Shown one piece after another: positions 37,177-46,656 of a stretch of 64,000 nt of DNA. Position 1 is the stretch's first letter; every line of letters begins with the position of its first letter. Under the pieces are notes generated by a model. The model made no database searches. It saw nothing but the letters and a program-made list of their open reading frames with translations, and was not told the DNA's origin. Origin of the DNA: Prevotella sp. (GTDB taxonomy: Bacteria > Bacteroidota > Bacteroidia > Bacteroidales > Dysgonomonadaceae); assembly GCA_031285625.1 (NCBI GenBank), contig JAITVV010000080.1, positions 55,902 to 119,901 on the forward strand, written 5' to 3'. A program made the translations under genes and the position numbers.

Positions 37177-37755
37177 TTATTTCAATATAACAGTTACCCC
37201 TTTAGCACCGTGGGCTCCTACAACGAGAGCCTGCTCAATATCAGCTGTTTTAGAGGGACCGGAAATAAATACTCCAAAACCGTAATCATTAAATTTAAGC
37301 TGGTTATATGCCTCATGCATATTGTTGACTATATCATTTCTATCCAGAATGATAATAAGGTATTCTGCGATAAAGTAAATGACTTTTTCTTTCACATTCT
37401 GCGGTATCCATACACAGCCATTTTCTGCAACACCCAGTTCTCCCTCTATTATGGCCAAATCAATACCATTTAAATCATGGGGTGACTGCACATCATCCGG
37501 ATTGATTGCTGTCAGGCTGATGTCAGGCAGATTGGAAGCTATTGTCTTAGCTTCCGGATATAGGGCTCTGATCAATTCATTTATATCATCTTTCCCATCA
37601 TGGATAATCGCATCTCCTCCAACCGATTTGCTGATCTCAATAAATTGTGCTGTCTTATCTGCATATTGGATTCCCTGAATATCAATATCCGGCATTTCAT
37701 ATTGCGTATTGATATGGCGCCTTATATTCTCTAATATGTCTTTCTTATTACTCAT
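37177..37755 (-). CDS. lutC: L-lactate utilization protein LutC (LUD domain)
   Basis: A 192-residue LUD-domain protein. LAIIEGELGVAENGCVWIP, YLIIILDRNDIVNNMHEAY and GFGVFISGPSKTADIEQALVVGAHGAKGV (read in parts) match LutC/YkgG. It is the third subunit of the LutABC complex that oxidises L-lactate to pyruvate. It starts 2 nt after lutB. Confidence 0.9.
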   Translation of the reverse strand: MSNKKDILENIRRHINTQYEMPDIDIQGIQYADKTAQFIEISKSVGGDAIIHDGKDDINELIRALYPEAKTIASNLPDISLTAINPDDVQSPHDLNGIDLAIIEGELGVAENGCVWIPQNVKEKVIYFIAEYLIIILDRNDIVNNMHEAYNQLKFNDYGFGVFISGPSKTADIEQALVVGAHGAKGVTVILK

Positions 37756-37757
37756 AC

Positions 37758-39137
37758 TTAACTTTGTTTATTCTGTATTTTCTCCTTTTTCCACATTTCC
37801 GTGAATGTTTCTTTTGAGAATCGAGGCAATTCCCTTCCTTTTCCCCAATCGTTTAATCCATTGTATAACATAAAGCGGGGTAAATGATTTATTACAGGAG
37901 CAAATTTCAGACTAGTGTTATATAATCCCGGATGAGTAAATATAAATTTCATGCCTGTTGACATCAATTTTTTCATTTTGTCTGCCTTGTGCAACGAGTC
38001 AAGATCTTGCCGCCACCTATATATCTGATCGGCTAAATCTATCTTTACTGGGCATACATTGTTACATGAATAGCATAGTGAACAAGCTGATACATTATCG
38101 GCATATTCCTGTGGAGACTTGAGCATCCCAAGATTGATCCCTATCGGTCCGGGTATAAAGTAGGTATATGAATATCCTCCGCTTCGGCGATATACAGGGC
38201 AGGTATTCATGCAGGCTCCACAACGGATACACTTTAATGTCTGAATATGTTCTTTATTTCCCAGTATCTCGCTTCTGCCATTATCAACAAGTATAATATG
38301 CATTTCGCAGCCTTTGCGTGGTTTACGAAAATGTGAGGTGTATGTAGTTACAGGCTGTCCTGTAGCAGAGCGTGCCAGTAGCCTGGTGTATATACTGAGT
38401 GCTTTGTGGTTGGGTATTACTTTCTCCAATCCCATGGATACAATATGTACTTTAGGGAGTGAAGTTCCCATGTCAGCGTTCCCCTCATTGGTACATACAA
38501 CGATATCGCCTGTTTCTGCTACACCGAAATTGGCTCCTGTCATAGCCGCATCAGCAGTTAAGAATTCATTTCTCAGATGTTGCCGGGCTGCACGGGTGAG
38601 ATAGGTAGGGTCGCTGTTGTCTTTTTCGGTTTGAAGCTTTTCTTCGAATAATTTACCTACTTCCTGCCTCTTGAGGTGGATTGCCGGCATTACAATATGG
38701 CTTGGAGGCTCGTTCATCAACTGTAGTATTCGTTCACCCAGATCGCTTTCCACAACATCTATTCCTCTTTCTATCAGGTAAGGATTTAAATGACATTCCT
38801 CGGTGAGCATCGATTTGCTTTTCACCAGCTTTTTTGCATTACGATCAGCCAGTATTTGATACACTATTTCGTTATGTTCTTTTTCATCTTTAGCCCAATG
38901 TATTACTACTCCGTTTGCTTCTGCATTTTGTGCAAATTGCTCCAAATACTTATCAAGATGGGTGATGGTATGCATTTTCACTTTGGCGGCGAGTTCCCGT
39001 AATTCTTCCCATTCGGGTATTAGCATAGCCATCCGGTCTCTCTTCTCCCGCACCATCCAGAGAGTCTCATTATGCCAGTTTTCCTGTTCTTTATTTCCGA
39101 TGAAGCGTTTTGCTGCTTCTGCATGTTTTGTACTCAT
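37758..39137 (-). CDS. lutB: L-lactate utilization iron-sulfur protein LutB
   Basis: A 459-residue protein. It joins an N-terminal LUD domain (TGANFGVAETGDIVVCTNEG) with two 4Fe-4S motifs, CIRCGACMNTCPVYR and CSLCYSCNNVCPVKID. It is the electron-transfer subunit of LutABC. Its start overlaps the lutA stop by 4 nt. Confidence 0.93.
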   Translation of the reverse strand: MSTKHAEAAKRFIGNKEQENWHNETLWMVREKRDRMAMLIPEWEELRELAAKVKMHTITHLDKYLEQFAQNAEANGVVIHWAKDEKEHNEIVYQILADRNAKKLVKSKSMLTEECHLNPYLIERGIDVVESDLGERILQLMNEPPSHIVMPAIHLKRQEVGKLFEEKLQTEKDNSDPTYLTRAARQHLRNEFLTADAAMTGANFGVAETGDIVVCTNEGNADMGTSLPKVHIVSMGLEKVIPNHKALSIYTRLLARSATGQPVTTYTSHFRKPRKGCEMHIILVDNGRSEILGNKEHIQTLKCIRCGACMNTCPVYRRSGGYSYTYFIPGPIGINLGMLKSPQEYADNVSACSLCYSCNNVCPVKIDLADQIYRWRQDLDSLHKADKMKKLMSTGMKFIFTHPGLYNTSLKFAPVINHLPRFMLYNGLNDWGKGRELPRFSKETFTEMWKKEKIQNKQS

Positions 39138-39874
39138 ATTCCTGCAGCTAAGATTTGTATTACATGAATAAACTTAACAGGTAGGTTTTCCCTGTTGACA
39201 ATTCCCTGCATATGCATCAGGCATGAGCTGTCTGCCCCGGTAATATATTCCGCTCCGGTAGCAATATGATTATTCACCTTATCCTGTCCCATACAAACCG
39301 ATACTTCAGGCTCCTCAATGGAAAACATACCTCCGAAGCCACAGCACTCATCAACTTTCTTAGGTTCCAGTACTTCTATACCTTCCACTAAAGACAGTAA
39401 GTCTTTAATTTTAGAATAGCGGGGGATATTCAGTTCGCTGGCTGATGACAGATGTAATTCTCGAACACCATGACAGCTATTATGAATACTGACTTTATGA
39501 TGAAATTTCCCCGGCAGCTTATCCACCTTCAGTATATCATGTATGAATTCGCATAAATCATATATTTTCTCACTGGCCTGGCATAAGTGTCCATCCTTTT
39601 TCATCAGGCGGGGATAATTTTCCTTTACAAATACTGCACAACTGGCCGAAGGAGCAACTATATACTCATACTGCCCAAATAATTTCTCGAATTGCTTTGC
39701 CAAAGGAATTGCCTTTTCTTCAAAACCTGCATTGGCCATCGGTTGACCACAACAAGTCTGCCCCAGAGGATAATCGACTTCTACACCCAGATAATTTAGT
39801 AATTTGTATGAAGCAATTCCAACTTCAGGATAGATTGTATTTACATAACAAGGAATAAATAATCCGACTTTCAT
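39134..39874 (-). CDS. lutA: L-lactate utilization protein LutA (CCG domains)
   Basis: A 246-residue protein with two Cys-rich CCG motifs (GQTCCGQPMANAGFEE and DECCGFGGMFSIEEPEVS), as in LutA/YkgE and heterodisulfide reductase subunits. It opens MKVGLFIPCYVN. The start is ATG 39874: the earlier in-frame ATG at 39901 lies inside a terminator hairpin. It is the first gene of lutABC, directly downstream of the aldehyde dehydrogenase. Confidence 0.92.
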   Translation of the reverse strand: MKVGLFIPCYVNTIYPEVGIASYKLLNYLGVEVDYPLGQTCCGQPMANAGFEEKAIPLAKQFEKLFGQYEYIVAPSASCAVFVKENYPRLMKKDGHLCQASEKIYDLCEFIHDILKVDKLPGKFHHKVSIHNSCHGVRELHLSSASELNIPRYSKIKDLLSLVEGIEVLEPKKVDECCGFGGMFSIEEPEVSVCMGQDKVNNHIATGAEYITGADSSCLMHMQGIVNRENLPVKFIHVIQILAAGI

Positions 39875-39891
39875 ATTGATAAAGTTAAGTA

Positions 39892-39923
39892 AAAAACTCA
39901 AAGCTAATTTGCTTTGAGTTTTT
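39892..39923. terminator. Terminator between aldehyde dehydrogenase gene and lutA
   Basis: A 13-bp stem AAAAACTCAAAGC/GCTTTGAGTTTTT, loop of 6. Read-through would still allow cotranscription. A minus-strand TAACTTTA, one base off the -7 consensus, lies between it and lutA. Confidence 0.8.
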
Positions 39924-39936
39924 AATCTTATTTTAA

Positions 39937-41373
39937 TTAGCCTTTTGTTTCCAGATATACGACATGTGTTTGGAGATATTCTTCAAGTCCGTGTTTTCCA
40001 TCTGCACCACCAATACCCGATTTACGCCATCCGGCATGGAATCCCTGCATAGCCTCAAAGTTTTCCCGGTTGATGTAGGTTTCGCCAAATTTGAGAGCTC
40101 TAACCAGTTTAAAGGCTGTATCCAGATTCTGAGTATAGACAGACGATGTTAAACCATATTCACAATCATTAGCCCATGTAATAGCATCGTTTATATCCGT
40201 AAAATCTACAATAGGTAATACAGGCCCAAATGTTTCTTCCTGTATGATGTCCATTTTTTGAGTAGCATCTGTAAGTATAGTCGGTTCAAAGAAATAGCCC
40301 TTGTCTCCAATGCGATTTCCTCCCAAGGCCAGTTTTGCCCCTTGTTTTATCGCTTTCTCTACTTTTTCACTTACTGATTTCAAGGCATTTGCTTCTACAA
40401 GAGGTCCCATATCCAGATCTGTGATTTCGGATGGATTTCCTACTTTCACAGCTTTCATTCCTGCAATTAATTTCTCAAGAAAAGCTTCTTTTACCTTTTT
40501 GTGAACATATACACGCTCTGCACAATTGCAGACTTGCCCTGTGTTGATTACACGCGATGCTATAATAGACTTTACAGCTAAGTCAAGATCTGCATCGTCC
40601 ATAACAATAGCCGGAGCTTTACCTCCCAGTTCGAGCGATACTTTTGTTACATTGGTAGCCGCAGCTTCCATTGTTTGTATTCCTGCGCTCACACTACCAG
40701 TGAGGCTGACCATTCCAACCTTAGGGTTAGCTGCCAGTTCATGCCCTATAACAGAACCACGCCCCATGACCAGATTGAACACTCCGGCAGGCACACCAAC
40801 TTCTTCTACAATCTGTGCAAATACATAAGCATTTTCAGGTGTTATCTGGCTTGGTTTCACTACTATGGTATTTCCGGTTACCAGAGCTGGTGCAGCTTTA
40901 CGTGCTATAAGGAAGAAAGGGAAATTCCACGGCAGAATCCCGGTTGTAACTCCGATTGGTTTCTTAAATAGAAAGATATTTTCATTTGGGCGGTCGCTTT
41001 GGATAATTTCACCTTCGTATCTGCGTGCCCATCCAGCCATATATTCAAGATAATCGGCAGTAAACAGGACTTCAACATTAGCCAAACCTTGTGTTTTACC
41101 TCCTTCACGAACAATTATATCGGTTAATTCTTTTTCTCTTTTACGGATCCCTGCTGCAATTTTTATCAGGTAACCGGCTCTTTCTACTGCAGGCGTCTTT
41201 TCCCATTTATCCTGAGCTTTCTCTGCTGCATCTATTGCTTTTTTTGCATCGTCAATAGTACCATCAGGCATTTTGGAGATTACTTCTTCGGTAGACGGAT
41301 TTAGTACATTGATCCATTTTCCGGATGTGTTTTGTACAAACTTTCCATCGATAAACATTTTTAATTCTTTCAT
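39937..41373 (-). CDS. aldA: Aldehyde dehydrogenase, AldA/lactaldehyde dehydrogenase-like
   Basis: A 478-residue NAD(P)-dependent aldehyde dehydrogenase. PWNFPFFLIARKAAPAL is the cofactor site, VSLELGGKAPAIV carries the general-base Glu, and NTGQVCNCAERVYV the catalytic Cys. FGETYINRENFEAMQGFHAG near the end is typical of the AldA (lactaldehyde) group. Lactaldehyde from fucose or rhamnose would give L-lactate, which LutABC downstream can oxidise to pyruvate. The class is firm; the substrate comes from similarity and context. Confidence 0.88.
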   Translation of the reverse strand: MKELKMFIDGKFVQNTSGKWINVLNPSTEEVISKMPDGTIDDAKKAIDAAEKAQDKWEKTPAVERAGYLIKIAAGIRKREKELTDIIVREGGKTQGLANVEVLFTADYLEYMAGWARRYEGEIIQSDRPNENIFLFKKPIGVTTGILPWNFPFFLIARKAAPALVTGNTIVVKPSQITPENAYVFAQIVEEVGVPAGVFNLVMGRGSVIGHELAANPKVGMVSLTGSVSAGIQTMEAAATNVTKVSLELGGKAPAIVMDDADLDLAVKSIIASRVINTGQVCNCAERVYVHKKVKEAFLEKLIAGMKAVKVGNPSEITDLDMGPLVEANALKSVSEKVEKAIKQGAKLALGGNRIGDKGYFFEPTILTDATQKMDIIQEETFGPVLPIVDFTDINDAITWANDCEYGLTSSVYTQNLDTAFKLVRALKFGETYINRENFEAMQGFHAGWRKSGIGGADGKHGLEEYLQTHVVYLETKG

Positions 41374-41523
41374 GATATTCTGGTTTAACGTTAGTTGTGG
41401 TAAATGATTTTACTAAATTACTAAATTTAAGACAATATTTATTTTGATTTTTGACAATAATATTCCATAATATGATGGTTTAAGATTATTTCATATATTT
41501 ACACCCTAATCAAAATTTGCAAA
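41374..41523. other. Divergent intergenic region aldA/epimerase
   Basis: 150 nt, very AT-rich, with only near-consensus -7 boxes (TAAATTTA on the minus strand, TATATTTA on the plus strand). No other feature was seen. Confidence 0.4.
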
Positions 41524-42477
41524 ATGAAAAGAGTAGCTATTACCGGAGCAGCAGGAAACTTAGGCGGGTTGTTGGCTCAGGGTATGAAGAATTTAAGTGT
41601 AAATTTAAACTTATTGATTCATAAAAAAGATGTAGCTGAAGATTTAAAGGGTAAAGAAAGTATTTCTGTTTTTAGGGTTGATCTGGCTAAACAGGAAACA
41701 CTAAATGAGGCTTTGACGAATGTTGATGTAATTGTGCATTTTGCAGGTATATTGTTTAAAGCTAATCCTGAGAAATTCTTACCAACCACAAATACGCAAT
41801 ATTTTAGAAATCTATTAGATGTTGCTGTAAAACAAAAAGTGAAGCGCGTAATTCTTATCAGCTTTCCTCATGTTGAAGGTGAGAATACTCCAGATAACCC
41901 GGCTACAGGAATACTTACGGGAAACCCCGAATCGATGCACGCACGCACAAGACTTGAAGAGGAAAAGTTATTATTCCAATATGGAGAAAAATATGGATTT
42001 GAAGCTGTTTCGTTACGTGTGGGAATGGTTTATGGCAAAGGTATTCTGATGATAGATGCCGGACAGTGGTTTGCGCGTCATTGGTTGCTGGGTATATGGA
42101 AGAAGCCTACTTATATTCATCTGATTTCAAAGGATGATTTTGTAGAAGCAACAATCGCCGCCTCTTTAAATCTTAATGTAAAGGGCATCTACCATATTGG
42201 TGATGAGGGAATACAGACATTGCAGCAATTTTTGGATGACATAACCGTATATAAAGGAAATCATAAACCTTGGCGCATGCCTGTATGGATGATAATGACA
42301 GCAGCCCGGGGATTTGAATTATTCTCTGCTATATTCGGTACACAGAGTCCATTAACTATTGATTTCGTAAAAATAGGAATGACATCTTATTATGGCGATA
42401 CCAGCCGTATGCGAACAGAGTTATTACCACAACTTAAATATAAGACGTATAAGGAAGGTATGGGGCTTTTTGATTGA
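41524..42477 (+). CDS. NAD-dependent epimerase/dehydratase family protein
   Basis: A 317-residue short-chain dehydrogenase-like protein. AITGAAGNLGGLLAQGMK is the GxxGxxG nucleotide site. The classical YxxxK motif is not clear; MHARTRLEEEKLLFQYGEKYG occupies the usual place, so it may be an atypical SDR. The substrate is unknown. Confidence 0.78.
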   Translation: MKRVAITGAAGNLGGLLAQGMKNLSVNLNLLIHKKDVAEDLKGKESISVFRVDLAKQETLNEALTNVDVIVHFAGILFKANPEKFLPTTNTQYFRNLLDVAVKQKVKRVILISFPHVEGENTPDNPATGILTGNPESMHARTRLEEEKLLFQYGEKYGFEAVSLRVGMVYGKGILMIDAGQWFARHWLLGIWKKPTYIHLISKDDFVEATIAASLNLNVKGIYHIGDEGIQTLQQFLDDITVYKGNHKPWRMPVWMIMTAARGFELFSAIFGTQSPLTIDFVKIGMTSYYGDTSRMRTELLPQLKYKTYKEGMGLFD

Positions 42478-42488
42478 TAATATAAAAT

Positions 42489-42518
42489 AATAATGGCTGT
42501 ATTTATACAGCCATTATT
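42489..42518. terminator. Bidirectional terminator
   Basis: A 14-bp stem (AATAATGGCTGTAT with ATACAGCCATTATT) with A/T flanks, between convergent genes. Confidence 0.85.
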
Positions 42519-42526
42519 ATTTTATA

Positions 42527-44095
42527 TTATCTCGGTGCTAATCCGTCATCATCACTATTGGATTTCGTATTGATTGTAATTGGTTTTTGAAAGAAATCCA
42601 TAAATCTGTCATATGTACTTTCATAATACATTTTGCTGAATAATACGTCAGATCCCAATAGGGGTTCATCATCATACTTTATTTTGCTGGATATTTTCGC
42701 ATTACAGTTTTCTTTTGATGCTTCTGAACCATATTTCGAACATTCTTGCTGGAAGACAAAAAAGCGTGCAAGATTCTTAGATGAAGATAGTTTGTATTGT
42801 AAAACAAGATAGTTTGTTTTAAAGATTATAGCATCTTTTCTTTTAGGAGTATCAATCGCCTGCTCACTTATTCTTATCATATCATCCAGTGTATTACTTA
42901 AGTCTGCATGTGCAGCAAGCGGAAACCGGATTATAGATGAATTTTCGAGATCTGCAAATGCAGTCAGATAATCTTCTTTAGATATAAGATAAAATGTTTC
43001 ACCTGCATATTTCTCAAATCTGGTAATCAATATATAATCTTTTTCATCATATCTGAAGTTTCTCATTTCATATCTTCCTACTGTCTCAAAGCGGTAAGAA
43101 TAATTTGAATCTGTGACCCATTCGCTCTCACTATTCAGATACCATCCTTCGATTCCAGAAAAAGAAGCGATGGGAGCCGATATGGTAGCTTTTTCTTTAT
43201 TCTTTCTTATTGTGATATTTTCATTGTCTTGTACAGGCATTGCTTGTATTGTATCAGCTGCTACTGAAGGTCTGGGTTCAAAGTCGGATTCTTCAATCTC
43301 TGTTCTGGGAGCTATACTATTACTATTCTGTTGTGATGGCTCTGTATTCGTTGTTGCGACAGTTGCTGCTATGTCTCCCAAGTCAAACTCTTCATTTATT
43401 ATTTGCTTTGGTGCCGGTAATAAGATTTTATTAAATTCGTCCCATTTTGTTTCAAAATAGCTGCTCGTTAAGGCTTTGCTTGTTTCACTTGATTTTTCTG
43501 GTAGAAGAAAACGTACCACATCTTCGTTATCTACATGTTGGGCGTTTATGCTGAAATCATATTTAGGTGAGCTTTCGCCTGCTAGTATAGATTGTCCCAT
43601 TAACTGCAATAATTTGCTTGCAGAGTATATTCCATCATTATCAGACATGTAGCCATACGATGAAGAGTGGATCGTGAGTGTTTCTCCTGTTTTTGCTGCT
43701 ACAGTTGCTGCTATACTGGCATACGATTTACTAGTCATCAGATAATAATAAACCCGGCGTTCATTCTGTGTATTCGAGATATATACAGTTGTTTCATATA
43801 ATAACGCATACAAATCTTGTGCCCCGTTTTTCAGGGAAATTAGTTGTACCCATTTAAAGTTTTGCGGAACAGTATATTGTGTTGATTCATTTAGTTCTGT
43901 ATCAGATATAGCGTTCTGATTTGAAATCCAGTTACCCACGAGATCCTGTTGCCAGCCTGTAGCAACTCTCAGCTTTTCAGACTGACTTTGTATGGTCAGG
44001 CTATTGCTCTGTTTTGGATTCCGGCTTTGCCCTACTAACTGAGATGTAAAGCAGAAGGCAAATACGGTCAGGGTAAATAGTTTAAAGTATTTCAT
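42527..44095 (-). CDS. Exported protein with duplicated domain, unknown function
   Basis: A 522-residue protein with a signal peptide (ending LVGQ). Two similar modules are seen: residues ~45-130 (GWQQDLVGNWISNQN, WVQLISLKNGAQDLYALLYE, YYYLMTSKSYASI) and ~315-395 (GWYLNSESEWVTDSN, DYILITRFEKYAGETFYLIS, KEDYLTAF). They are joined by a Ser/Thr/Glu-rich linker. Several Cys lie near the C-terminus. No family was recognised. Confidence 0.7.
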   Translation of the reverse strand: MKYFKLFTLTVFAFCFTSQLVGQSRNPKQSNSLTIQSQSEKLRVATGWQQDLVGNWISNQNAISDTELNESTQYTVPQNFKWVQLISLKNGAQDLYALLYETTVYISNTQNERRVYYYLMTSKSYASIAATVAAKTGETLTIHSSSYGYMSDNDGIYSASKLLQLMGQSILAGESSPKYDFSINAQHVDNEDVVRFLLPEKSSETSKALTSSYFETKWDEFNKILLPAPKQIINEEFDLGDIAATVATTNTEPSQQNSNSIAPRTEIEESDFEPRPSVAADTIQAMPVQDNENITIRKNKEKATISAPIASFSGIEGWYLNSESEWVTDSNYSYRFETVGRYEMRNFRYDEKDYILITRFEKYAGETFYLISKEDYLTAFADLENSSIIRFPLAAHADLSNTLDDMIRISEQAIDTPKRKDAIIFKTNYLVLQYKLSSSKNLARFFVFQQECSKYGSEASKENCNAKISSKIKYDDEPLLGSDVLFSKMYYESTYDRFMDFFQKPITINTKSNSDDDGLAPR

Positions 44096-44123
44096 AAGGC
44101 ATTTATCGATTTATAAGTATTTA

Positions 44124-44492
44124 TTATTCTATTTTCTTCCCAAACGGAACAAGTGCCAGATGTATTAGTTTGAAATGTTGTTTTCCAAACGGAATACCGA
44201 TAATCGTTATACAGAATAATACTCCCCAAAACAGATGTGTGAGTGCTATCCAGAATCCTCCAATAATAATCCATATTATGTTCATAATAAGGCTGAGGCA
44301 ACCTGAAGAATTTTCAATTTCCTTGACACTGCTTCCAAAAGGCCAAAGGGCTAATATTCCTAATTTGAAAGCTTGTAACCCAAATGGGATACCAATGATT
44401 GTGAGCATTAATAAAAAACCGGCAATAAAATATTCAAGGGCAATCATAAAGCCACCAAAAATTACCCATATAATATTTCCTAATGTCTTCAT
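44124..44492 (-). CDS. YccF-domain inner-membrane protein
   Basis: A 122-residue protein made of two YccF repeats, each with a Gly/Trp-rich helix and the motif TIIGIPFGxQxFKL (about residues 30-43 and 92-105). Four hydrophobic segments are expected. The family is widespread and of unknown function. It precedes the duplicated-domain protein gene on the same strand with a 28-nt gap. Confidence 0.85.
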   Translation of the reverse strand: MKTLGNIIWVIFGGFMIALEYFIAGFLLMLTIIGIPFGLQAFKLGILALWPFGSSVKEIENSSGCLSLIMNIIWIIIGGFWIALTHLFWGVLFCITIIGIPFGKQHFKLIHLALVPFGKKIE

Positions 44493-44653
44493 ATATTTTT
44501 ATTTATAGTTGTTTGGGCAATGAACGCCAGTCCAAAATATTTTGACAAATATAGCATGATTTTGAATATGGATAACTCTTTTTCTCTATTTTTCAGAAAT
44601 GTAAATTCTTATTAATGGAAAATAATTCGTTTTTTTGTAACAAAAATAGTATT

Positions 44654-45037
44654 ATGTTTAGAATTTGTTATATGACATTTATACTCCTTATTTGCTGTTC
44701 GAGTAGCTGCAAGCGTTTCAATAGTGATGAGCTAAATCAGCAGATGATACAAGGAAAGTGGAGGCTTATGGATGTGAAGCGTAAAGCATATGATTCTATA
44801 CATATAGATTACGATAAACAAATTACTTATCTTGTTTTTGATGGGAATAAATGTACGCAGGAAATGGTAGGGCTTACGACTTCAAACTATACGTTTACCA
44901 TACATAATTATTCATTAACCCTGTATGTTGATTCGGTATTTGAAAATAAACTGGAAATAAATACATTAACTGAGGACTCCCTTATATTTACCCAAGGGCG
45001 TGATAGTAAATGGCAGTATATAAGAATGGAGCAATAA
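44654..45037 (+). CDS. Lipocalin-like lipoprotein
   Basis: A 127-residue lipoprotein. The signal MFRICYMTFILLICCSSSC leads to the lipid-modified Cys, so ATG 44654 is preferred over 44615. The mature part has MIQGKWRLMDVKRKAYD and beta-strands typical of lipocalin-like proteins. The ligand is unknown. Confidence 0.65.
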   Translation: MFRICYMTFILLICCSSSCKRFNSDELNQQMIQGKWRLMDVKRKAYDSIHIDYDKQITYLVFDGNKCTQEMVGLTTSNYTFTIHNYSLTLYVDSVFENKLEINTLTEDSLIFTQGRDSKWQYIRMEQ

Positions 45038-45056
45038 TCTATTGCTCCACTTTTTA
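45027..45056. terminator. Terminator between convergent lipoprotein genes
   Basis: A 10-bp stem TGGAGCAATA/TATTGCTCCA with loop ATC, then CTTTTT. The plus-strand stop codon is inside the stem. Confidence 0.8.
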
Positions 45057-46046
45057 TTTAACTCTTTTGAAATATCTTTTCTCCTGGTAATATAATTCCG
45101 GTTTTGCATCCGTTCTTAATTGATTTAAGTCAATAAATGAATCTATGGTTTGTCCGTTGTCAGGATCTTTTCTATCTTGCCATTCTGTTATCCAAAGCCA
45201 GAACGCCTGAGGGCCCCATTTTTCGGTTTTTTCATTATATTCATTAGGAGCAATATAGTATATAACATCATCAACTATTTTTACCTCCAGATTTCTATAT
45301 GATGTTTCATCCCAAAACATATTTCCATCATCATCCCAACCTTTTAGCTTAAGAGAAACTCTTTTCTTTCCCTGGGTATCGATGGTAAATGTAAATGAGT
45401 TTCCTTTGAGGGTATCCAATTCTAATTGGGAATGCTTCTCTTCATATTTACCATTATTGAGTAATAAATAATCATATATTTCCCATGTTCCTAGCATTTC
45501 ATTAAATCGGGTATCCATATCTATCTTCTCTATATCAGGATGCACTTTAGGTGCTCTTTCAAGATTACGCATAGCCCTGTTATCCTTAACATTCCATTTA
45601 TCAATCGTAAAGAATTTAAATACACTTATTGTTTCTTTCTTTTCCAAGAAAACCCCAATAGTTTCAATATTCTGGTAGGCAGTATCCCGTCCATTATGCA
45701 TGGTCACATCCATTATAATAGATTGGCCATCTATCTTGTATGTACCTTTATCAATAACCTGATCTACAAGATTTAAGTTTTCAAAGATGTAAGAACCGTC
45801 CGATCCTTTATAAAACTTATTTATAAAGCCATCATAGTCTGGTCTGCGGAAAACCGGTAAATTGGTACCTCCTGAAGATACCTGTTTGGCTGAATAGTAT
45901 ACCTCCCAAGTACCAAGAAGATCATCTTCCTTTGGATTTTCAATAGGTTTAGGAGGAATTTCTTTTTCATCCGGGCTGTCACTATTGCAACTACTGAAGC
46001 CTAATAAGGTAAGGGCAAGAAAGATAAGATATAAGTATTTTTTCAT
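45054..46046 (-). CDS. Lipoprotein with two lipocalin-like domains
   Basis: A 330-residue lipoprotein (Cys20, GFSSCNSD) with a Pro/Glu-rich linker and two similar beta domains beginning LLGTWEVYYSAK (about residue 43) and MLGTWEIYDYLLL (about residue 185). The GTWE start is typical of lipocalin-like lipoproteins. It converges on the single-domain lipoprotein gene at 44654. No ligand is predicted. Confidence 0.68.
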   Translation of the reverse strand: MKKYLYLIFLALTLLGFSSCNSDSPDEKEIPPKPIENPKEDDLLGTWEVYYSAKQVSSGGTNLPVFRRPDYDGFINKFYKGSDGSYIFENLNLVDQVIDKGTYKIDGQSIIMDVTMHNGRDTAYQNIETIGVFLEKKETISVFKFFTIDKWNVKDNRAMRNLERAPKVHPDIEKIDMDTRFNEMLGTWEIYDYLLLNNGKYEEKHSQLELDTLKGNSFTFTIDTQGKKRVSLKLKGWDDDGNMFWDETSYRNLEVKIVDDVIYYIAPNEYNEKTEKWGPQAFWLWITEWQDRKDPDNGQTIDSFIDLNQLRTDAKPELYYQEKRYFKRVK

Positions 46047-46216
46047 TTTGAATGAACCGTTGTGTATTGGTTTATGTATTGCAAAGATACGATAAATATA
46101 TAAAAGAATAAGATACTATTTGTTTTTTAACTAGATACTGTGCTGTAACATACTGTTTTGCATCATTCTGTGTTTATAACGAATCAATATGGTTATTATT
46201 GCCTGTCAATTAAGTT

Positions 46217-46636
46217 TTATTGCGTTAAGTCTTGTTTTTTCAACAGTAGTTTATAACTATAATCATAATCTGTGACCATTGCAGTCATCAGGTTGCTGTT
46301 GATAGATAGCACTTTTAGAGATATTTGCTTCGCTTTTCTATTGTGCGCATTGCCTTTTAGGAAGTCAAGATAGATAATGCTTATAACATCTTCGTGTATT
46401 GTATATTTACCTGCTACATTGAATAAAATAACACCATCTGATGCTTCACCCAAATGGAAAGTATCATTGTCGCGAAAGATATATGTATATGGAAACTCTA
46501 TATCCTCTATCTGGTTATTTATTTCTTTTACTTCCACCCAGCGTCCGATTATATCCTCCTTGTTCAATAATACATTTTGTGAAAAAGTATTTTGAAAGAA
46601 GGGAAAGAATAGTAGAAGTATTATGACTTTCTTCAT
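46217..46636 (-). CDS. Small exported lipocalin-like protein
   Basis: A 139-residue protein with signal peptide MKKVIILLLFFPFFQNTFSQ, followed by IIGRWVEVKEINNQ and a beta-rich domain. The start is ATG 46636; the earlier in-frame ATG at 46663 overlaps the -7 region of element copy D. This is the gene closest to any copy of the bipartite element, 21 nt away. Confidence 0.65.
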   Translation of the reverse strand: MKKVIILLLFFPFFQNTFSQNVLLNKEDIIGRWVEVKEINNQIEDIEFPYTYIFRDNDTFHLGEASDGVILFNVAGKYTIHEDVISIIYLDFLKGNAHNRKAKQISLKVLSINSNLMTAMVTDYDYSYKLLLKKQDLTQ

Positions 46637-46656
46637 TATTTGTATTTTGTTAAAAA

